A DNA stretch of 64,000 nucleotides, taken from contig NZ_CP094534.1 in the NCBI RefSeq assembly GCF_022811645.1, positions 2,914,001 through 2,978,000 of the forward strand, read 5' to 3'. The stretch comes from Hymenobacter monticola. Its GTDB lineage: Bacteria > Bacteroidota > Bacteroidia > Cytophagales > Hymenobacteraceae. This document shows positions 35,406-44,561 of this stretch, in pieces (position 1 is the stretch's first letter; the number at the start of each line of letters is the position of its first letter). The notes under the pieces were generated by a model. That model did not search any database. It was given only the letters and a program-made list of their open reading frames with translations, and was not told the origin of the DNA. The translations under genes were made by a program, and so were the position numbers.

Positions 35406-35984
35406 TTATTGGTCGGTTTTCACTTTCAGCTTGCCTTCTTTGCCCGCGGCTTTGGCGGCTTTCAGCTTAAGCTTGTCTTCTTTCATTTTGACTTTGTCGC
35501 CGCCGTCGGCTTTGGCCTTCATCTTTTCGATGCCGGGGCCGTCCATTCCCGGGCCGCCCATGCCACGGCCACCGCCGCGGTTCATGCGGTCGGCCTGCAT
35601 GGCGGTGTACTTGGTGTACTGGTCGGCGGTCAGCACTTCTTTGAACTGGGCGTCGTATTTGGTGCGGCTGGCTTGCATTTGCTCGCGCATGGCTTCGCGG
35701 TTGCCGCCCTGGCCCTGGCCGCGCATGCTCTGCATTTCCTGGCCGCGGGCCATCATGATTTGCTGAACTTTGGTGGCCTGGTCGGCGCTGAGGCCCAGTT
35801 CCTGGGTCATGCGCTCGGTCTGGCGCTTGGCCATTTCTTCGGGCGAGCCTTGCATGCGGCCGTAGCCGCGGCCCGGGCCCTGCATGCCGGGGGCTTCGGT
35901 GGTCGTGGTGGTCGTGGTTTGAGCCGCGGCGGTACCAATGGTGAAGGCAAAAGCGGCGAACAGGGGCAACAGATACTTTTTCAT
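35406..35984 (-). CDS. Periplasmic Spy/CpxP-like protein
   Basis: The 192-residue protein has a signal peptide followed by a poly-Thr stretch (TTTTTTT). Its centre is helical and Met/Gln-rich with two LTxxQ-like motifs (LSADQATKVQQIMM and LTADQYTKYTAMQ), as in Spy/CpxP-type periplasmic proteins, whose members act as chaperones or stress sensors. The C-terminus is very Lys-rich (KADGGDKVKMKEDKLKLK). The Bacteroidota form is often called DUF4890. Regulation is not visible. Confidence 0.75.
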   Translation of the reverse strand: MKKYLLPLFAAFAFTIGTAAAQTTTTTTTEAPGMQGPGRGYGRMQGSPEEMAKRQTERMTQELGLSADQATKVQQIMMARGQEMQSMRGQGQGGNREAMREQMQASRTKYDAQFKEVLTADQYTKYTAMQADRMNRGGGRGMGGPGMDGPGIEKMKAKADGGDKVKMKEDKLKLKAAKAAGKEGKLKVKTDQ

Positions 35985-36040
35985 GAGGGAAAGTTGGGGG
36001 TGATAAATTGAAAAGCGGGACTTAGCATGTAAGCTGCGAA

Positions 36041-36073
36041 AAAGCCCCGTTCCACGGAATAGAACGGGACTTT
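36041..36073 (-). terminator. Terminator after the 36103 gene
   Basis: Stem AAAGCCCCGTTC pairs with GAACGGGACTTT (one mismatch). On the minus strand it lies downstream of the gene ending at 36103. Confidence 0.6.
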
Positions 36074-36102
36074 CTCGTTGGAGTTAAAAAAGCGGGAATA
36101 GA

Positions 36103-36495
36103 TTAACGGCGGCCGTACTGGCGGTGGGCAGCTTCCCGGCGGGCGCGCTCCTGGGCTTCGCGCTGGGCGCGCTCCTGGGCCTCGCGCTGGGCGCGCTGCT
36201 GGGCTTCCCAGCGGGCTTTTTCCTGGGCCGTCACGCGGTGGCTGCGCTCAAAGCCGTAGTTCTGGTTGCGGTCGTAGTGGTCGTCGCGGCGGTTGTCGTT
36301 GCGGTGGGCGGCCTCCCAGCGGGCCCGCTCGGCGGCGGTCACGCGGTGGTTGCGGTCGTAGCCGTAATTGAAGTCTTTGCTGTTGCGGTCGTCGCGGCCG
36401 TCATAGCGGCGGTCGAAAGGGCCTTCGGCGGCGAAGGAAGCGCTGGAAGTGAAGAGGGCCGCGGCGGCGATGATGGAAAACAAGGAAGCTTTCAT
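36103..36495 (-). CDS. Exported protein with repeated HRVTA motifs
   Basis: The 130-residue protein has a signal peptide (MKASLFSIIAAAALFTSSAS) from the ATG at 36495. The mature part holds two copies of a 20-residue element, NYGYDRNHRVTAAERARWEA and NYGFERSHRVTAQEKARWEA, then a heptad-like Arg/Glu/Ala-rich helix (QREAQERA repeated). It is basic and could bind acidic polymers or form a coiled coil. The longer frame from 36768 lacks a signal and is rejected. No family is recognised. Confidence 0.75.
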   Translation of the reverse strand: MKASLFSIIAAAALFTSSASFAAEGPFDRRYDGRDDRNSKDFNYGYDRNHRVTAAERARWEAAHRNDNRRDDHYDRNQNYGFERSHRVTAQEKARWEAQQRAQREAQERAQREAQERARREAAHRQYGRR

Positions 36496-36814
36496 GATTT
36501 CTAAGAGAAGTAAGAGAGGGGACAAAAACCAGGCTCGGGTGCTGCAGGCTGCGGGCGCCGGGGATGAGAATCGGCTCATCCTGCCAGGGTATTTGCAAAC
36601 CATCGGCCGGGAATGCGGCCAAAAGCCCCGCGGTGGACGGGCAGGCAGCAGGCATCGACCAACCGGCACGAATGCCAGACCGAACCCTTCAATGCATGGC
36701 AGGAAATGGGCTTGAATGCGGCTTTTTAGGTCATTGGAGTTGAATGCCAGCTGCTGCGGGCTGCCCATTTTTCATACCTTAGATGGATAGATTCTCCCAC
36801 TCCAGCTCATTTCA
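36496..36814. other. Divergent intergenic region
   Basis: This 319-bp stretch between the divergent 36103 and M28-peptidase genes has no convincing ORF. A near -7 element (TACCTTAG, 36775-36782) precedes the peptidase start by 32 nt. I see nothing else. Confidence 0.4.
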
Positions 36815-38371
36815 ATGAATAAACTTGTGCTCCTGACGCTGGCCGGCGCCTTGGCCAACGCCGCGCCCGCCCTGGCCCAGGCTACCGAAAAGCTTGATGC
36901 CGCCGCGCTGGGCAAAATCCGCGACGAAGGCATGAACCGCTCCCAGGTGATGCAAACCGCCTTCTACCTCACCGACGTGAACGGCCCGCGCCTGGCCAAC
37001 TCCGACGGCCTGAAGCGGGCCAACGAGTGGACCAAGGCCCAACTGGCCAAATACGGCCTCGTAAATGCCAACATCGAAGCCTGGGGCGACTTCGGCCGCG
37101 GCTGGGACATCGAGAAGTCGTACGTGGCCATGACGGCCCCCTACTACCACGCCCTGGTAGGCATCCCGAAGGCCTGGACGCCCAGCACGCCCGGCCCCGT
37201 GCGCAAGCAGGTGGTGGTGATGAAAGCCGCCACCGAAGCCGACCTTGCCAAGTACAAAGGCCAGCTGCGCGACAAAATTGTGGTCATGAGCGTGGCCACC
37301 CCGCCCAAGCCCGCCACCGAAGGCGCCATCCGCCGCCTGTCGGATGAGGACCTGAAAAAGATGGCCGAGCCGGCAGCTACGGCCGCCCGCCCCGCGCCCG
37401 ATGCCGCCATGCTGGCCTCCCGCAAAGCCATGGCGGCCCTGCGCACCGCCATGGCTGATATGCTGGTGAGCGAAGGCGCGGCGGGCGTGCTCAGCACCCG
37501 CGGCGGCATCTACGGCACCTTCAACACCAGCAACGGCGCCCCCTATGCCGCCGACGCCAAGCCCGTGCTGCCCGAAATCGAAACCGCGCCCGAAGACCAG
37601 CTGCGCATCATTCGGCTGGTAGAAGCCGGCGTGCCGGTAGAGGTGGAGATGGAAACCAAAACCCGCTTCCAAACCCAAGACTTGAAGGGCTACAACGTGG
37701 TAGCCGAAATTCCGGGCACCGACAAAAAGCTGAAATCGGAAGTGGTGATGCTCGGCGGACACCTCGACTCTTGGCACGCTGCCACCGGCGCCACCGACAA
37801 CGCTGCCGGCTGCGCCGTGATGATGGAAGCCGTGCGCATTCTCAAGGCCACCGGCCTAAAGCCGCGCCGCACCATCCGCATTGCGCTGTGGGGCGAGGAA
37901 GAGGAAGGGCTGCACGGCTCGCGCGGCTACGTGAAAAACCATTTCGCCGACCCCGCCACCATGCAGCTCAAGCCCGAGCACGAAAAGCTGGCCGCTTACT
38001 TCAACCTCGACAACGGCGCCGGCAAAATCCGCGGCATCTACGCCCAGGGCAACGAGGCCGCGGCAGGTATATTCCAGCAGTGGCTCGCGCCCTTCGCCGA
38101 CCTCGGCGCCAGCACCGTGACCTTGCGCAACACCGGCAGCACCGACCACATCGCCTTCGACGCCGTGGGCCTGCCCGGCTTCCAGTTCATCCAGGACGGC
38201 CTCGACTACTTCCCCACCACCCACCACACCAACCAGGATACCTACGACCGCCTTATCGCCGACGACCTCAAGCAAGCGTCCGTCGTCGTGGCTAGCTTCG
38301 TGTACGACGCCGCCATGCGCGACCAGAAGCTGCCCCGCAAGCCGCTGCCCGCGCCGGCCAAGGCGCAGTAG
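36815..38371 (+). CDS. Secreted M28 family aminopeptidase
   Basis: The 518-residue protein has a signal peptide (MNKLVLLTLAGALANAAPALA), an N-terminal region with a PA-like insertion (residues 100-270) and the M28 catalytic part. The zinc ligands and catalytic residues are visible: His-Asp in MLGGHLDSW, Asp in GATDNAAG, Glu pair in LWGEEEEGLHGS, Asp in YFNLDNGAG and His in THHTNQDTYD. Family members trim N-terminal residues from peptides. The stop is followed by an inverted repeat with a poly-T. Confidence 0.93.
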   Translation: MNKLVLLTLAGALANAAPALAQATEKLDAAALGKIRDEGMNRSQVMQTAFYLTDVNGPRLANSDGLKRANEWTKAQLAKYGLVNANIEAWGDFGRGWDIEKSYVAMTAPYYHALVGIPKAWTPSTPGPVRKQVVVMKAATEADLAKYKGQLRDKIVVMSVATPPKPATEGAIRRLSDEDLKKMAEPAATAARPAPDAAMLASRKAMAALRTAMADMLVSEGAAGVLSTRGGIYGTFNTSNGAPYAADAKPVLPEIETAPEDQLRIIRLVEAGVPVEVEMETKTRFQTQDLKGYNVVAEIPGTDKKLKSEVVMLGGHLDSWHAATGATDNAAGCAVMMEAVRILKATGLKPRRTIRIALWGEEEEGLHGSRGYVKNHFADPATMQLKPEHEKLAAYFNLDNGAGKIRGIYAQGNEAAAGIFQQWLAPFADLGASTVTLRNTGSTDHIAFDAVGLPGFQFIQDGLDYFPTTHHTNQDTYDRLIADDLKQASVVVASFVYDAAMRDQKLPRKPLPAPAKAQ

Positions 38372-38391
38372 GGGTAAGACGTTTGTCCTAT

Positions 38392-38440
38392 AATCGTTTG
38401 TCATGCTGAGCGCAGCGAAGCATGACAAACGATTTTTTTT
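38392..38440. repeat. Short inverted repeat that doubles as terminator (IR-5)
   Basis: Perfect 16-bp arms (AATCGTTTGTCATGCT) enclose GAGCGCAGCGA, which is the core of the dispersed family, and a run of eight T's follows. It lies between the convergent M28 and 38447 genes. It is therefore a short copy of the repeat that likely acts as an intrinsic terminator. Confidence 0.85.
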
Positions 38441-38446
38441 AACGCC

Positions 38447-38764
38447 CTACTCCACCAGCCCCAGCGTGCGCGTCAGCCCGTTTTTTGGTATGCTCACTTT
38501 CAGGGTTTGGTCGCCGGTTTCGGAGCGCTTGCGGCGACGGTCCAGGATGTCCTGCACCTTGCTTTTGCCCTCGGGGCTGCGCGAAAACAGCACCGAAGCC
38601 ACATCCGTCACCAGCGACACGGCGCGGGGCACCGGCACCGTCACCTGCTGATAGTCAGGGTCGGCAGCCGATGGCCGGGCCGGCGTGGGCTGGCTTTGGG
38701 CCAGGCTGCTCGTGGCTTTAAACACCAAGGCAGCCAACAGAAGGGGTAGCTTCTTTCGCGACAT
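38447..38764 (-). CDS. Small exported hypothetical protein
   Basis: The 105-residue protein has a signal peptide (MSRKKLPLLLAALVFKATSSLA) and then a Pro-rich segment (QSQPTPARPSAADP), and ends with LKVSIPKNGLTRTLGLVE. The start at 38764 is preferred over the one at 38785. No family is recognised. Confidence 0.6.
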   Translation of the reverse strand: MSRKKLPLLLAALVFKATSSLAQSQPTPARPSAADPDYQQVTVPVPRAVSLVTDVASVLFSRSPEGKSKVQDILDRRRKRSETGDQTLKVSIPKNGLTRTLGLVE

Positions 38765-38816
38765 GAGTACCGGTCGATACTGCAAAGATGCCGCTAAAAG
38801 CGCTGCGGTTGTCCGG

Positions 38817-39674
38817 CTAGCCTAGTTTTTCCTTGAATAGTTTCAGGGTGCGGTCCCAGGCCAGCTTGGCGGCTTCGGCGTTGTAGCGGGCCGGCGAGGT
38901 GTCGTTGTTGAAGGCGTGGTTGGCGCCTTCGTACACAAACAGTTCGTACCTGGTGCCGGCCGCTTTCAGGGCTGCCTCGTAGGCCGGAATGCCGGCATTG
39001 ATGCGTTGGTCGAGCCCGCCGTAGTGCAGCAGCAGCGTGGCCTTGATTTTGGGCACGTCCTCGGCCTTGGGCTGGGCGCCGTAGTAGGCCACACCGACCT
39101 CAAGCGTGGGGTCGTGCACGGCCAGCTGGTTCACCAGGCCGCCGCCCCAGCAGAAGCCCACGGCGCCGGTGCGGCCGTTGCAGTCGGGCCGGGTTCCCAA
39201 GTAGGCAAGGGCGGCCAGGTAGTTGTTGAGGTTTTTCAGCGGGTCGAGCTGGCCGATGAGCTTCCGGCCCTCGTCCTCGTCGGCCGGCGTGCCGCCTAGC
39301 ACGCTCAGCGCATCCACGCCCAGCGCCAGGTAGCCGGCCTGGGCCACGCGCCGCGTCACGTCCTTGATGTGCGGCGTCAGCCCCCGGTTTTCGTGAATGA
39401 CCACCACGGCGCCGCGCTTTTTCTTGCCTTTGGGCCGGGCCAGGTAGCCGCGCACGGTAGCCCCGTCGCCGGGCCAGCTCACTTCCTCAATTTCGAGCTT
39501 GTCGTCCTCGGGCGCTACGGTGGCGGCGGCCGCGTAGCCGGGCTCCAGAATGGAAAGGGCCGAAAACGCCAGGGCCGTGCCGCCGGCCAGCTTCGCCAGC
39601 CGCTCCATAAACACCTTGCGCGATAGCGGGGCGTGGGTGTATTCGTCGAAAAGGTCGATGATGCGTTGGTCCAT
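38817..39674 (-). CDS. Dienelactone hydrolase family protein
   Basis: The 285-residue alpha/beta hydrolase has the dienelactone hydrolase features: Glu in VVIHENRGLTPHIKDV, the nucleophile Cys in GFCWGGG, Asp in GGLDQRINAG and His in GANHAFNN. An N-terminal stretch (SRKVFMERLAKLAGGTALAFS) suggests a Tat-like or membrane-directing signal. The natural substrate is not clear; such enzymes hydrolyse lactones or esters. A near -7 element (TATCTTTC, 39698-39705) lies 24 nt before the start. Confidence 0.92.
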   Translation of the reverse strand: MDQRIIDLFDEYTHAPLSRKVFMERLAKLAGGTALAFSALSILEPGYAAAATVAPEDDKLEIEEVSWPGDGATVRGYLARPKGKKKRGAVVVIHENRGLTPHIKDVTRRVAQAGYLALGVDALSVLGGTPADEDEGRKLIGQLDPLKNLNNYLAALAYLGTRPDCNGRTGAVGFCWGGGLVNQLAVHDPTLEVGVAYYGAQPKAEDVPKIKATLLLHYGGLDQRINAGIPAYEAALKAAGTRYELFVYEGANHAFNNDTSPARYNAEAAKLAWDRTLKLFKEKLG

Positions 39675-39711
39675 AAGGTAGAAGCTGCTGATTATGCGAA
39701 AGATATGACGG

Positions 39712-40083
39712 TTATTCTGCTTCGCGGTTCACCGTGTCGGGGCTGAAAGCCGGCACGCAGATGGACCAATACTCGCACTCCTCCTCAAACGGGTTGGAGT
39801 AGCGCACCCGCGCTCCGCCTTTTATCAGCAGCGCCTGCCCAGCCTGCAGTTCCACTACGTCGCCGTCGATTTCAAACCGCTTTCGGCCGCGCACCACAAT
39901 CGTTATTTCATCGAAGCTGGGCGTCTGGTGCGGCTCGCTCCAGTGCGGCGGGGCCACCATGTGGGCCAGGCTGTAGGCGGTGGTGCCGGTGCTGGCGCCG
40001 CCCACGTGCTCTTCAATGAGTTTGCCGTCGGTGGTGGGCACCACGAAAGGAGAGAGGTTGAGGACGTAGCGTTTTTCGGACAT
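39712..40083 (-). CDS. Cupin-domain protein
   Basis: The 123-residue protein has the double-stranded beta-helix of cupins, with HWSEPHQTPSFDEITIVVRG for the first metal motif and a partial second motif ending in GARVRYSNPFEEECEYW. The likely role is small-molecule binding or a simple enzymatic step. It is located next to the dienelactone hydrolase gene, 37 bp apart and on the same strand, so the two could work in one pathway. Confidence 0.85.
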   Translation of the reverse strand: MSEKRYVLNLSPFVVPTTDGKLIEEHVGGASTGTTAYSLAHMVAPPHWSEPHQTPSFDEITIVVRGRKRFEIDGDVVELQAGQALLIKGGARVRYSNPFEEECEYWSICVPAFSPDTVNREAE

Positions 40084-40112
40084 TTTTAGTTAAGGTTAGT
40101 TGAGGTTGGTAA

Positions 40113-40224
40113 AAAGAACGGTCATGCAGAGCGCAGCGAAGCATCTCGCTTGGGGTAGTAGCTCAATTGAGTGATTTAGTCAAAGCAAGCGAGATGCTTC
40201 GCTGCGCTCTGCATGACATTCTTT
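40113..40224. repeat. Dispersed inverted repeat (IR-6)
   Basis: Arms beginning GTCATGCAGAGCGCAGCGAA and its complement enclose an AT-rich centre; outside the core the short words AAAGAACG and CATTCTTT extend the symmetry imperfectly. It sits between the cupin start and the FemAB-like gene end, which are on the same strand. Confidence 0.9.
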
Positions 40225-40239
40225 TAGGTCGTTCTTACA

Positions 40240-41181
40240 CTACGGCCGAAGCTTCTCGAGCAGCTCAAAAGCGCGCGAGGTATACTTCCACACAAAGAAA
40301 TACGGTGTTTGCACCGCCCCAAACTGCACCCGGATGCGCTCCACCGCCGGCAGCATGCTGCCCTCAAAGTCGAAGCAGTCGAGCCCCAAGACCTCGCTGG
40401 CGTAGCGCACGGCCTCCCAAATCAGCAGGATGCCCGCGCCGCTGTCGCGCAGGGCGGGGTCGTCGCCGGCTAGGTGGTAGTAGGCCGCTTGTTGGTCCCA
40501 TATCAAATAGGAAGCCGAGTGAACCCGGCCCTGCGCATCCACGGCAAAGAAAAACTGCCGCGCCTCGTGGGCCGCCAGCGCCGCATCGTGCCGCTCGAAT
40601 TGTGCCCAGGAATAAGGCATGGGCAGCTGCTGCCGGTCAAAGCTCATCTTATTGAGCGCATAAAACCGCTCGGGGCCCAGGTCGTGCACCACCTGCACCT
40701 GCTCGCGCGCCTTCTGCACGTTGCGGCGGATGTTGCGGTTGATGCCCGCTTCTACCTGCGACAAGTTTTGCAAGCTAAGGAGGCGATAGGTATAGTAAGT
40801 GCTTTGCCGAAATTTTTGCCAATAGAAAGGCAGCCAGTTGGTAGTGCTGGGGTAAAAATTCTGCTTGAAGGCGGCCAGCGGCGGCAGTTGCTTGATTAGC
40901 TCCTCCAGCAGCAGGTGCTCCTTCTTCAGCACACCCCGAAACTCGGGCAGCACGTACGGCCCCAGCCACTTCACAAACGGCGGCATGGTAGCGTAGCGAA
41001 AGGGTCCTTTCTGCTTGTAGAAATATGGCAGCGCGGCCACCACGCAGCCGTTTTCTTCGGCCAGCACCACGTCCCAGCCACCGCCCTCGCCGCAGGCATC
41101 CAAAAACCACGGCTGCGCAAACACCGGCACATCGGGCGCGGTGCGGCAAAAGGCACGGTAACGGTCGGCAGCGGCTGGCAA
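40240..41181 (-). CDS. GNAT/FemAB-like transferase
   Basis: The 313-residue protein has the two-domain FemAB-type acyltransferase pattern: an N-terminal region with QPWFLDACGEGGGWDVVLAE and a middle helix NRNIRRNVQKAREQVQV, and a C-terminal half with HSASYLIWDQQAAYYHLAG. FemAB-like enzymes attach amino acids to peptidoglycan precursors or other acceptors. The start is a TTG at 41181, overlapping the end region of the Kazal gene, so this start is uncertain. Confidence 0.75.
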   Translation of the reverse strand: MPAAADRYRAFCRTAPDVPVFAQPWFLDACGEGGGWDVVLAEENGCVVAALPYFYKQKGPFRYATMPPFVKWLGPYVLPEFRGVLKKEHLLLEELIKQLPPLAAFKQNFYPSTTNWLPFYWQKFRQSTYYTYRLLSLQNLSQVEAGINRNIRRNVQKAREQVQVVHDLGPERFYALNKMSFDRQQLPMPYSWAQFERHDAALAAHEARQFFFAVDAQGRVHSASYLIWDQQAAYYHLAGDDPALRDSGAGILLIWEAVRYASEVLGLDCFDFEGSMLPAVERIRVQFGAVQTPYFFVWKYTSRAFELLEKLRP

Positions 41182-41194
41182 CGGAGCGGCGGGC

Positions 41195-41440
41195 TTATTT
41201 GGGTTGGGCCTCCGGGCAGGGCCCTTTGGTAAAGGTGCGCACCCCCGCGTTGCCGGCCACGCAGGCGTTGGAGTAGGTTTTGCCGTCGCAGCCGCACACC
41301 GGGTCGTACTGCATAGTGCAGATGCCGTCGGGCTTCACCTTGGCCGGGTCGATGCAATCGGCACCAGCGGAGGCCGGGGCGGGCCGTTGGCAGGCCGAAG
41401 CCAATAGCAGGGCAGCGTACAGAAGCGAAGATATTTTCAT
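41195..41440 (-). CDS. Lipoprotein with a Kazal-type domain
   Basis: The 81-residue lipoprotein has a lipobox (LLLASAC near residue 17) and a Kazal-like domain [20 protein letters not shown]. Kazal domains inhibit serine proteases; this one is short but has the Cys pattern. The signal start at 41440 is chosen. The gene is 13 bp upstream of the FemAB-like gene on the same strand, possibly co-transcribed. Confidence 0.85.
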   Translation of the reverse strand: MKISSLLYAALLLASACQRPAPASAGADCIDPAKVKPDGICTMQYDPVCGCDGKTYSNACVAGNAGVRTFTKGPCPEAQPK

Positions 41441-41681
41441 AGAATAAGGCCAGGAGAGGGGCGAATCTACAGCAACTGCTGCATAAGTGCGTCTGAATTT
41501 GCTGGAAGGGCTTTCTGGCAAAGGCCAGCTTCGGAAAATTTGCCCTTAAGCTCAACCCCTGGCCCGTGCCTTCGTATAGGCAGCCAGACCAAACGCGGCA
41601 CTAAAACAGAATATTCCATTTTGTGTGTGCTGCGCGCCCTCTGAACCTCTTTCACTCATTCACCCTTCATTACCCATTACC

Positions 41682-42119
41682 ATGTCGTACCACGAAGAAG
41701 ACAACAACGCCGGTAAAATCCTTTTGGCCGCCCTCGCAGGTGCTGGCGCTGGCATCATCGCCGGCATGCTGCTGGCCCCCGACAAGGGCTCGGCCACGCG
41801 CGAAAACTGGAAAGGCGTTGCTTCCAAATACAGCGGCCAACTCGGCGAGCAAGCTACCAAGCTGGGCTCCGACCTCGAAGCGAAATTCAAAGAGTACGCC
41901 GGCAAGCTCGAAGACCTCGGCGTGACCCTGCCCGGCAGCAGCCTGAAAATCAAAGGCAACTGGGACGAGGCCAAAGGCAAGCTGAAGCAGCAATACGCCC
42001 AGCTCACCGACGAAGACCTGACCTACACCGAAGGCAAAGGCGACGAACTCGTAGGCCGTCTGCAAGACAAGCTCGGCAAAGGCAAAGCCGAAATCACCAA
42101 GTTGCTGAACGACCTGTAG
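41682..42119 (+). CDS. YtxH-CsbD fusion stress protein
   Basis: The 145-residue protein has an N-terminal YtxH segment with a membrane helix (ILLAALAGAGAGIIAGMLLAP) and a C-terminal CsbD-like part IKGNWDEAKGKLKQQYAQLT. Both domains occur in general stress proteins, and their fusion in one chain is uncommon to my knowledge. The start at 41682 gives MSYHEEDNNAGK. A terminator follows at 42140. Confidence 0.82.
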   Translation: MSYHEEDNNAGKILLAALAGAGAGIIAGMLLAPDKGSATRENWKGVASKYSGQLGEQATKLGSDLEAKFKEYAGKLEDLGVTLPGSSLKIKGNWDEAKGKLKQQYAQLTDEDLTYTEGKGDELVGRLQDKLGKGKAEITKLLNDL

Positions 42120-42139
42120 GTCTTGCTCAGCTATTTGCT

Positions 42140-42173
42140 AAAAAGCCCCGCGCCATTCGGCGTGGGGCTTTTT
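42140..42173 (+). terminator. Terminator after the YtxH-CsbD gene
   Basis: Stem AAAAGCCCCGCGCC pairs with GGCGTGGGGCTTTT, one G-T pair, around a 6-nt loop. Confidence 0.8.
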
Positions 42174-42257
42174 GCTGAAATCCAACAACCCGGCCCGCAT
42201 CTGCGTTAGCCAAAGGCTCCTGACCTTCATCAGGAGCCGCTCAAAACCTGCAAAATC

Positions 42258-42635
42258 ATGAAAGACGACAAAGGCAAAGTCATTTTCTCGCTCATCGCCG
42301 GTGCCACCGCTGGCATCGTAGCCGGCCTGCTCCTCGCCCCCGAAACCGGCGACGACACCCGCTCCAACCTCAAACGCTCGGCCTCGAAGTGGGGCGGCGA
42401 CCTCAGCAAGCTCGTAAAAGATGCGCTGGCCAAGGTGCAAGGCCAAGGCGCTGGCCACACCAATGAGAACGCCAGCCTGAGCGAAGACAAACAAGCCGCC
42501 GACCGTCTCCTTGCGGGCCTCGACGCCAATGCCAAAGCCCTTGGCGAGCCCGGCGACCTCACCACCCCGGCTTCCGGCAACGGCAACTCCCTGGCCGGCG
42601 ACACCGCCGCTCCGGCCCACCTGAGCGAACAATAG
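42258..42635 (+). CDS. YtxH-domain membrane protein
   Basis: The 125-residue protein begins with MKDDKGKVIFSLIAGATAGI and a membrane helix (VAGLLLAPETG), the YtxH pattern, then a polar tail. It is probably the paralogue of the preceding gene without the CsbD part. Related YtxH proteins are stress- or gas-vesicle-associated membrane proteins. The ATG at 42258 is the only good start. Confidence 0.8.
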   Translation: MKDDKGKVIFSLIAGATAGIVAGLLLAPETGDDTRSNLKRSASKWGGDLSKLVKDALAKVQGQGAGHTNENASLSEDKQAADRLLAGLDANAKALGEPGDLTTPASGNGNSLAGDTAAPAHLSEQ

Positions 42636-42871
42636 GCCCTTTGCCAACAACATAATTTTGGCAATTTCGATGCTGGCGCAACCTCACCTGTCCAGCCCCG
42701 TAAAATCCATCACAACCAACTTGAAAGAAGGCCGAAACGTAATATCAGTAAAATTGCCGGTCGTAGGAGCTTCTGCTGAAATTGGTCAAACAACTCAGTA
42801 GTAAAATCAGACGAATCCATCGCAAGCTTCTGATAAGAACAGCGGTTTGAAGGGTAAGAAGGTTGTAAAAA

Positions 42872-42908
42872 GAAAAGCCCCGCACGACATTTTCGTGTGG
42901 GGCTTTTC
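42872..42908. terminator. Strong intrinsic terminator
   Basis: Stem GAAAAGCCCCGCACGA pairs with TCGTGTGGGGCTTTTC with one G-T pair, loop CATT. It sits between convergent genes, so it can serve the YtxH gene or lysS. Confidence 0.8.
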
Positions 42909-42931
42909 GATTTTTAAGCCGTGTGGCACGA

Positions 42932-43005
42932 GTACCTCGAAGCTCCCGCTTCGGCCCGTCAGAGCGTCGTTGTTCTGGCGGGCCGAAGCAGGAGCTTCGG
43001 GGTAC
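42932..43005. repeat. Inverted repeat upstream of the lysS stop
   Basis: Arms GTACCTCGAAGCTCCCGCTT... and its complement, with two or three mismatches, flank a loop with TCGTTGTT. The right arm ends 6 bp before the lysS stop. It is a different family from the GTCATGC elements. Confidence 0.8.
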
Positions 43006-43010
43006 AAGTT

Positions 43011-44561
43011 TTATTTCTCTTCCTGCTTCTCCTTCTGCACGTTTTCCGGTTTCATCTGCGGGAAAAACAGCACGTCCTGGATGGAGTGGGAGTTGGTCAT
43101 AATCATGCTCAGGCGGTCGATGCCGATGCCCAGGCCGGCCGTGGGCGGCATACCATACTCCAGGGCGCGTAGGAAATCCTCGTCGAGCACCATGGCCTCG
43201 GTGTCGCCGCGCTTGCCCAACTCCAGCTGGTCCTCGAAGCGCTTGCGCTGGTCGATGGGGTCGTTGAGCTCGGAGAAGGCGTTGCAGATTTCCTTGCCGT
43301 TGCACACGGCCTCAAAACGCTCTACTAAACCCGGACGGTCGCGGTGCTTCTTGGCCAACGGCGACATCTCCACCGGGTAATCGGTGATGAAGGTGGGTTG
43401 AATCAGTTTGGGCTCGACATGCTCCCCAAAAATCTCATCAATGATTTTCGATTTGCCCATGCTGGGGTCCACGTGCACGTTCAGCTCCTGGGCGGTTTCG
43501 CGCAGGGCCGCCTCGTCCATCTCGCCAATGGCCTTGCCCGTGTACTTCTCAATGGCCTCAAACATGGTGTAACGCTGCCAGGGCCGCTGGAAATTGATGA
43601 CGTTCGGGCCCACCTGCACCTCCGTCTGGCCGTGCAGGGCCATGGCCACGCGCTCCACCATTTCCTCCACGAGGTCCATCATCCAGGCGTAGTCCTTATA
43701 AGCCACGTACAGCTCCATCTGGGTGAACTCGGGGTTGTGGAAGCGCGACATGCCCTCGTTGCGGAAGTCCTTGCTGAACTCATACACGCCATCAAAGCCG
43801 CCCACAATCAGACGCTTCAGGTACAGTTCGTTGGCAATGCGCAGGTATAGCGTCATGTCCAGCGTGTTGTGGTGCGTGGTGAAGGGCCGCGCCGCCGCCC
43901 CGCCGTACAGCGGCTGCAGAATCGGCGTTTCCACTTCCAGGTAGCCCTTGTCATTCAGAAAATTCCGCATCGACTGCACCAACTGCGTGCGCTTGATGAA
44001 AGTGTCGCGCACGTTGGGGTTCACCACCAGGTCCACGTAGCGCTGCCGGTAGCGCTGCTCGGGGTCGTTGAAAGCATCATAAGTCACTTTCTCGCCGGTG
44101 GCCTCGTCCACTTTCTCCTTTACCACCGGCAACGGCCGCAGGGCTTTCGAGAGCAGCTTCAGCTCTGTCACGTGTACCGAGGTTTCGCCCACCTGCGTCT
44201 TAAACACGTGGCCCTTCACGCCGATGAAGTCGCCCAAATCGAGCAGCTTCTTAAACACCACGTTGTAAAGCGTTTTGTCCTCGCCGGGGCAAATTTCGTC
44301 GCGGTTGATGTAGAGCTGAATGCGGCCCGACGTATCCATCAATTCCGCAAACGAGGCCTTGCCCATCACGCGCGACGACATCAGCCGGCCCGCCAGCGTC
44401 ACTTCCTGGAAGTTGTTGAGTTCGGGGTGGTAGTTGTCGTGTATTTCCTTGGCGTAAAACGTCACGTCGAACAATTCCGACGGGTAGGCTTCGATGCCCA
44501 GCTTTTCCAACTCTTCAAGTTTCTGGCGGCGCTGTATTTCCTGTTCGCTGAGGTGCTGCAT
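43011..44561 (-). CDS. lysS: Lysine-tRNA ligase (class II)
   Basis: The 516-residue enzyme charges tRNA-Lys. The anticodon-binding OB fold covers about residues 50-160 ([17 protein letters not shown]). The class II catalytic part has motif 2 [18 protein letters not shown] and motif 3 [12 protein letters not shown], with [15 protein letters not shown] before them. The start at 44561 is chosen because the frame further upstream reads through the repeat (SEKSERIRG). A perfect inverted repeat lies between the promoter and the start. Confidence 0.97.
   Translation of the reverse strand: MQHLSEQEIQRRQKLEELEKLGIEAYPSELFDVTFYAKEIHDNYHPELNNFQEVTLAGRLMSSRVMGKASFAELMDTSGRIQLYINRDEICPGEDKTLYNVVFKKLLDLGDFIGVKGHVFKTQVGETSVHVTELKLLSKALRPLPVVKEKVDEATGEKVTYDAFNDPEQRYRQRYVDLVVNPNVRDTFIKRTQLVQSMRNFLNDKGYLEVETPILQPLYGGAAARPFTTHHNTLDMTLYLRIANELYLKRLIVGGFDGVYEFSKDFRNEGMSRFHNPEFTQMELYVAYKDYAWMMDLVEEMVERVAMALHGQTEVQVGPNVINFQRPWQRYTMFEAIEKYTGKAIGEMDEAALRETAQELNVHVDPSMGKSKIIDEIFGEHVEPKLIQPTFITDYPVEMSPLAKKHRDRPGLVERFEAVCNGKEICNAFSELNDPIDQRKRFEDQLELGKRGDTEAMVLDEDFLRALEYGMPPTAGLGIGIDRLSMIMTNSHSIQDVLFFPQMKPENVQKEKQEEK

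Larger units (their letters stand above)
42636..43010. other. Intergenic region with terminator and inverted repeat
   Basis: The 375-bp gap between the YtxH gene and the lysS end holds a terminator at 42872-42908, an inverted repeat at 42932-43005 and otherwise unremarkable sequence. No ORF is supported. Confidence 0.5.

Noticed and set aside
40240..41181. ATG start for the FemAB-like gene
   Set aside because: No ATG lies in frame before the conserved region; only a TTG at 41181 is available, so I flag the start as uncertain.
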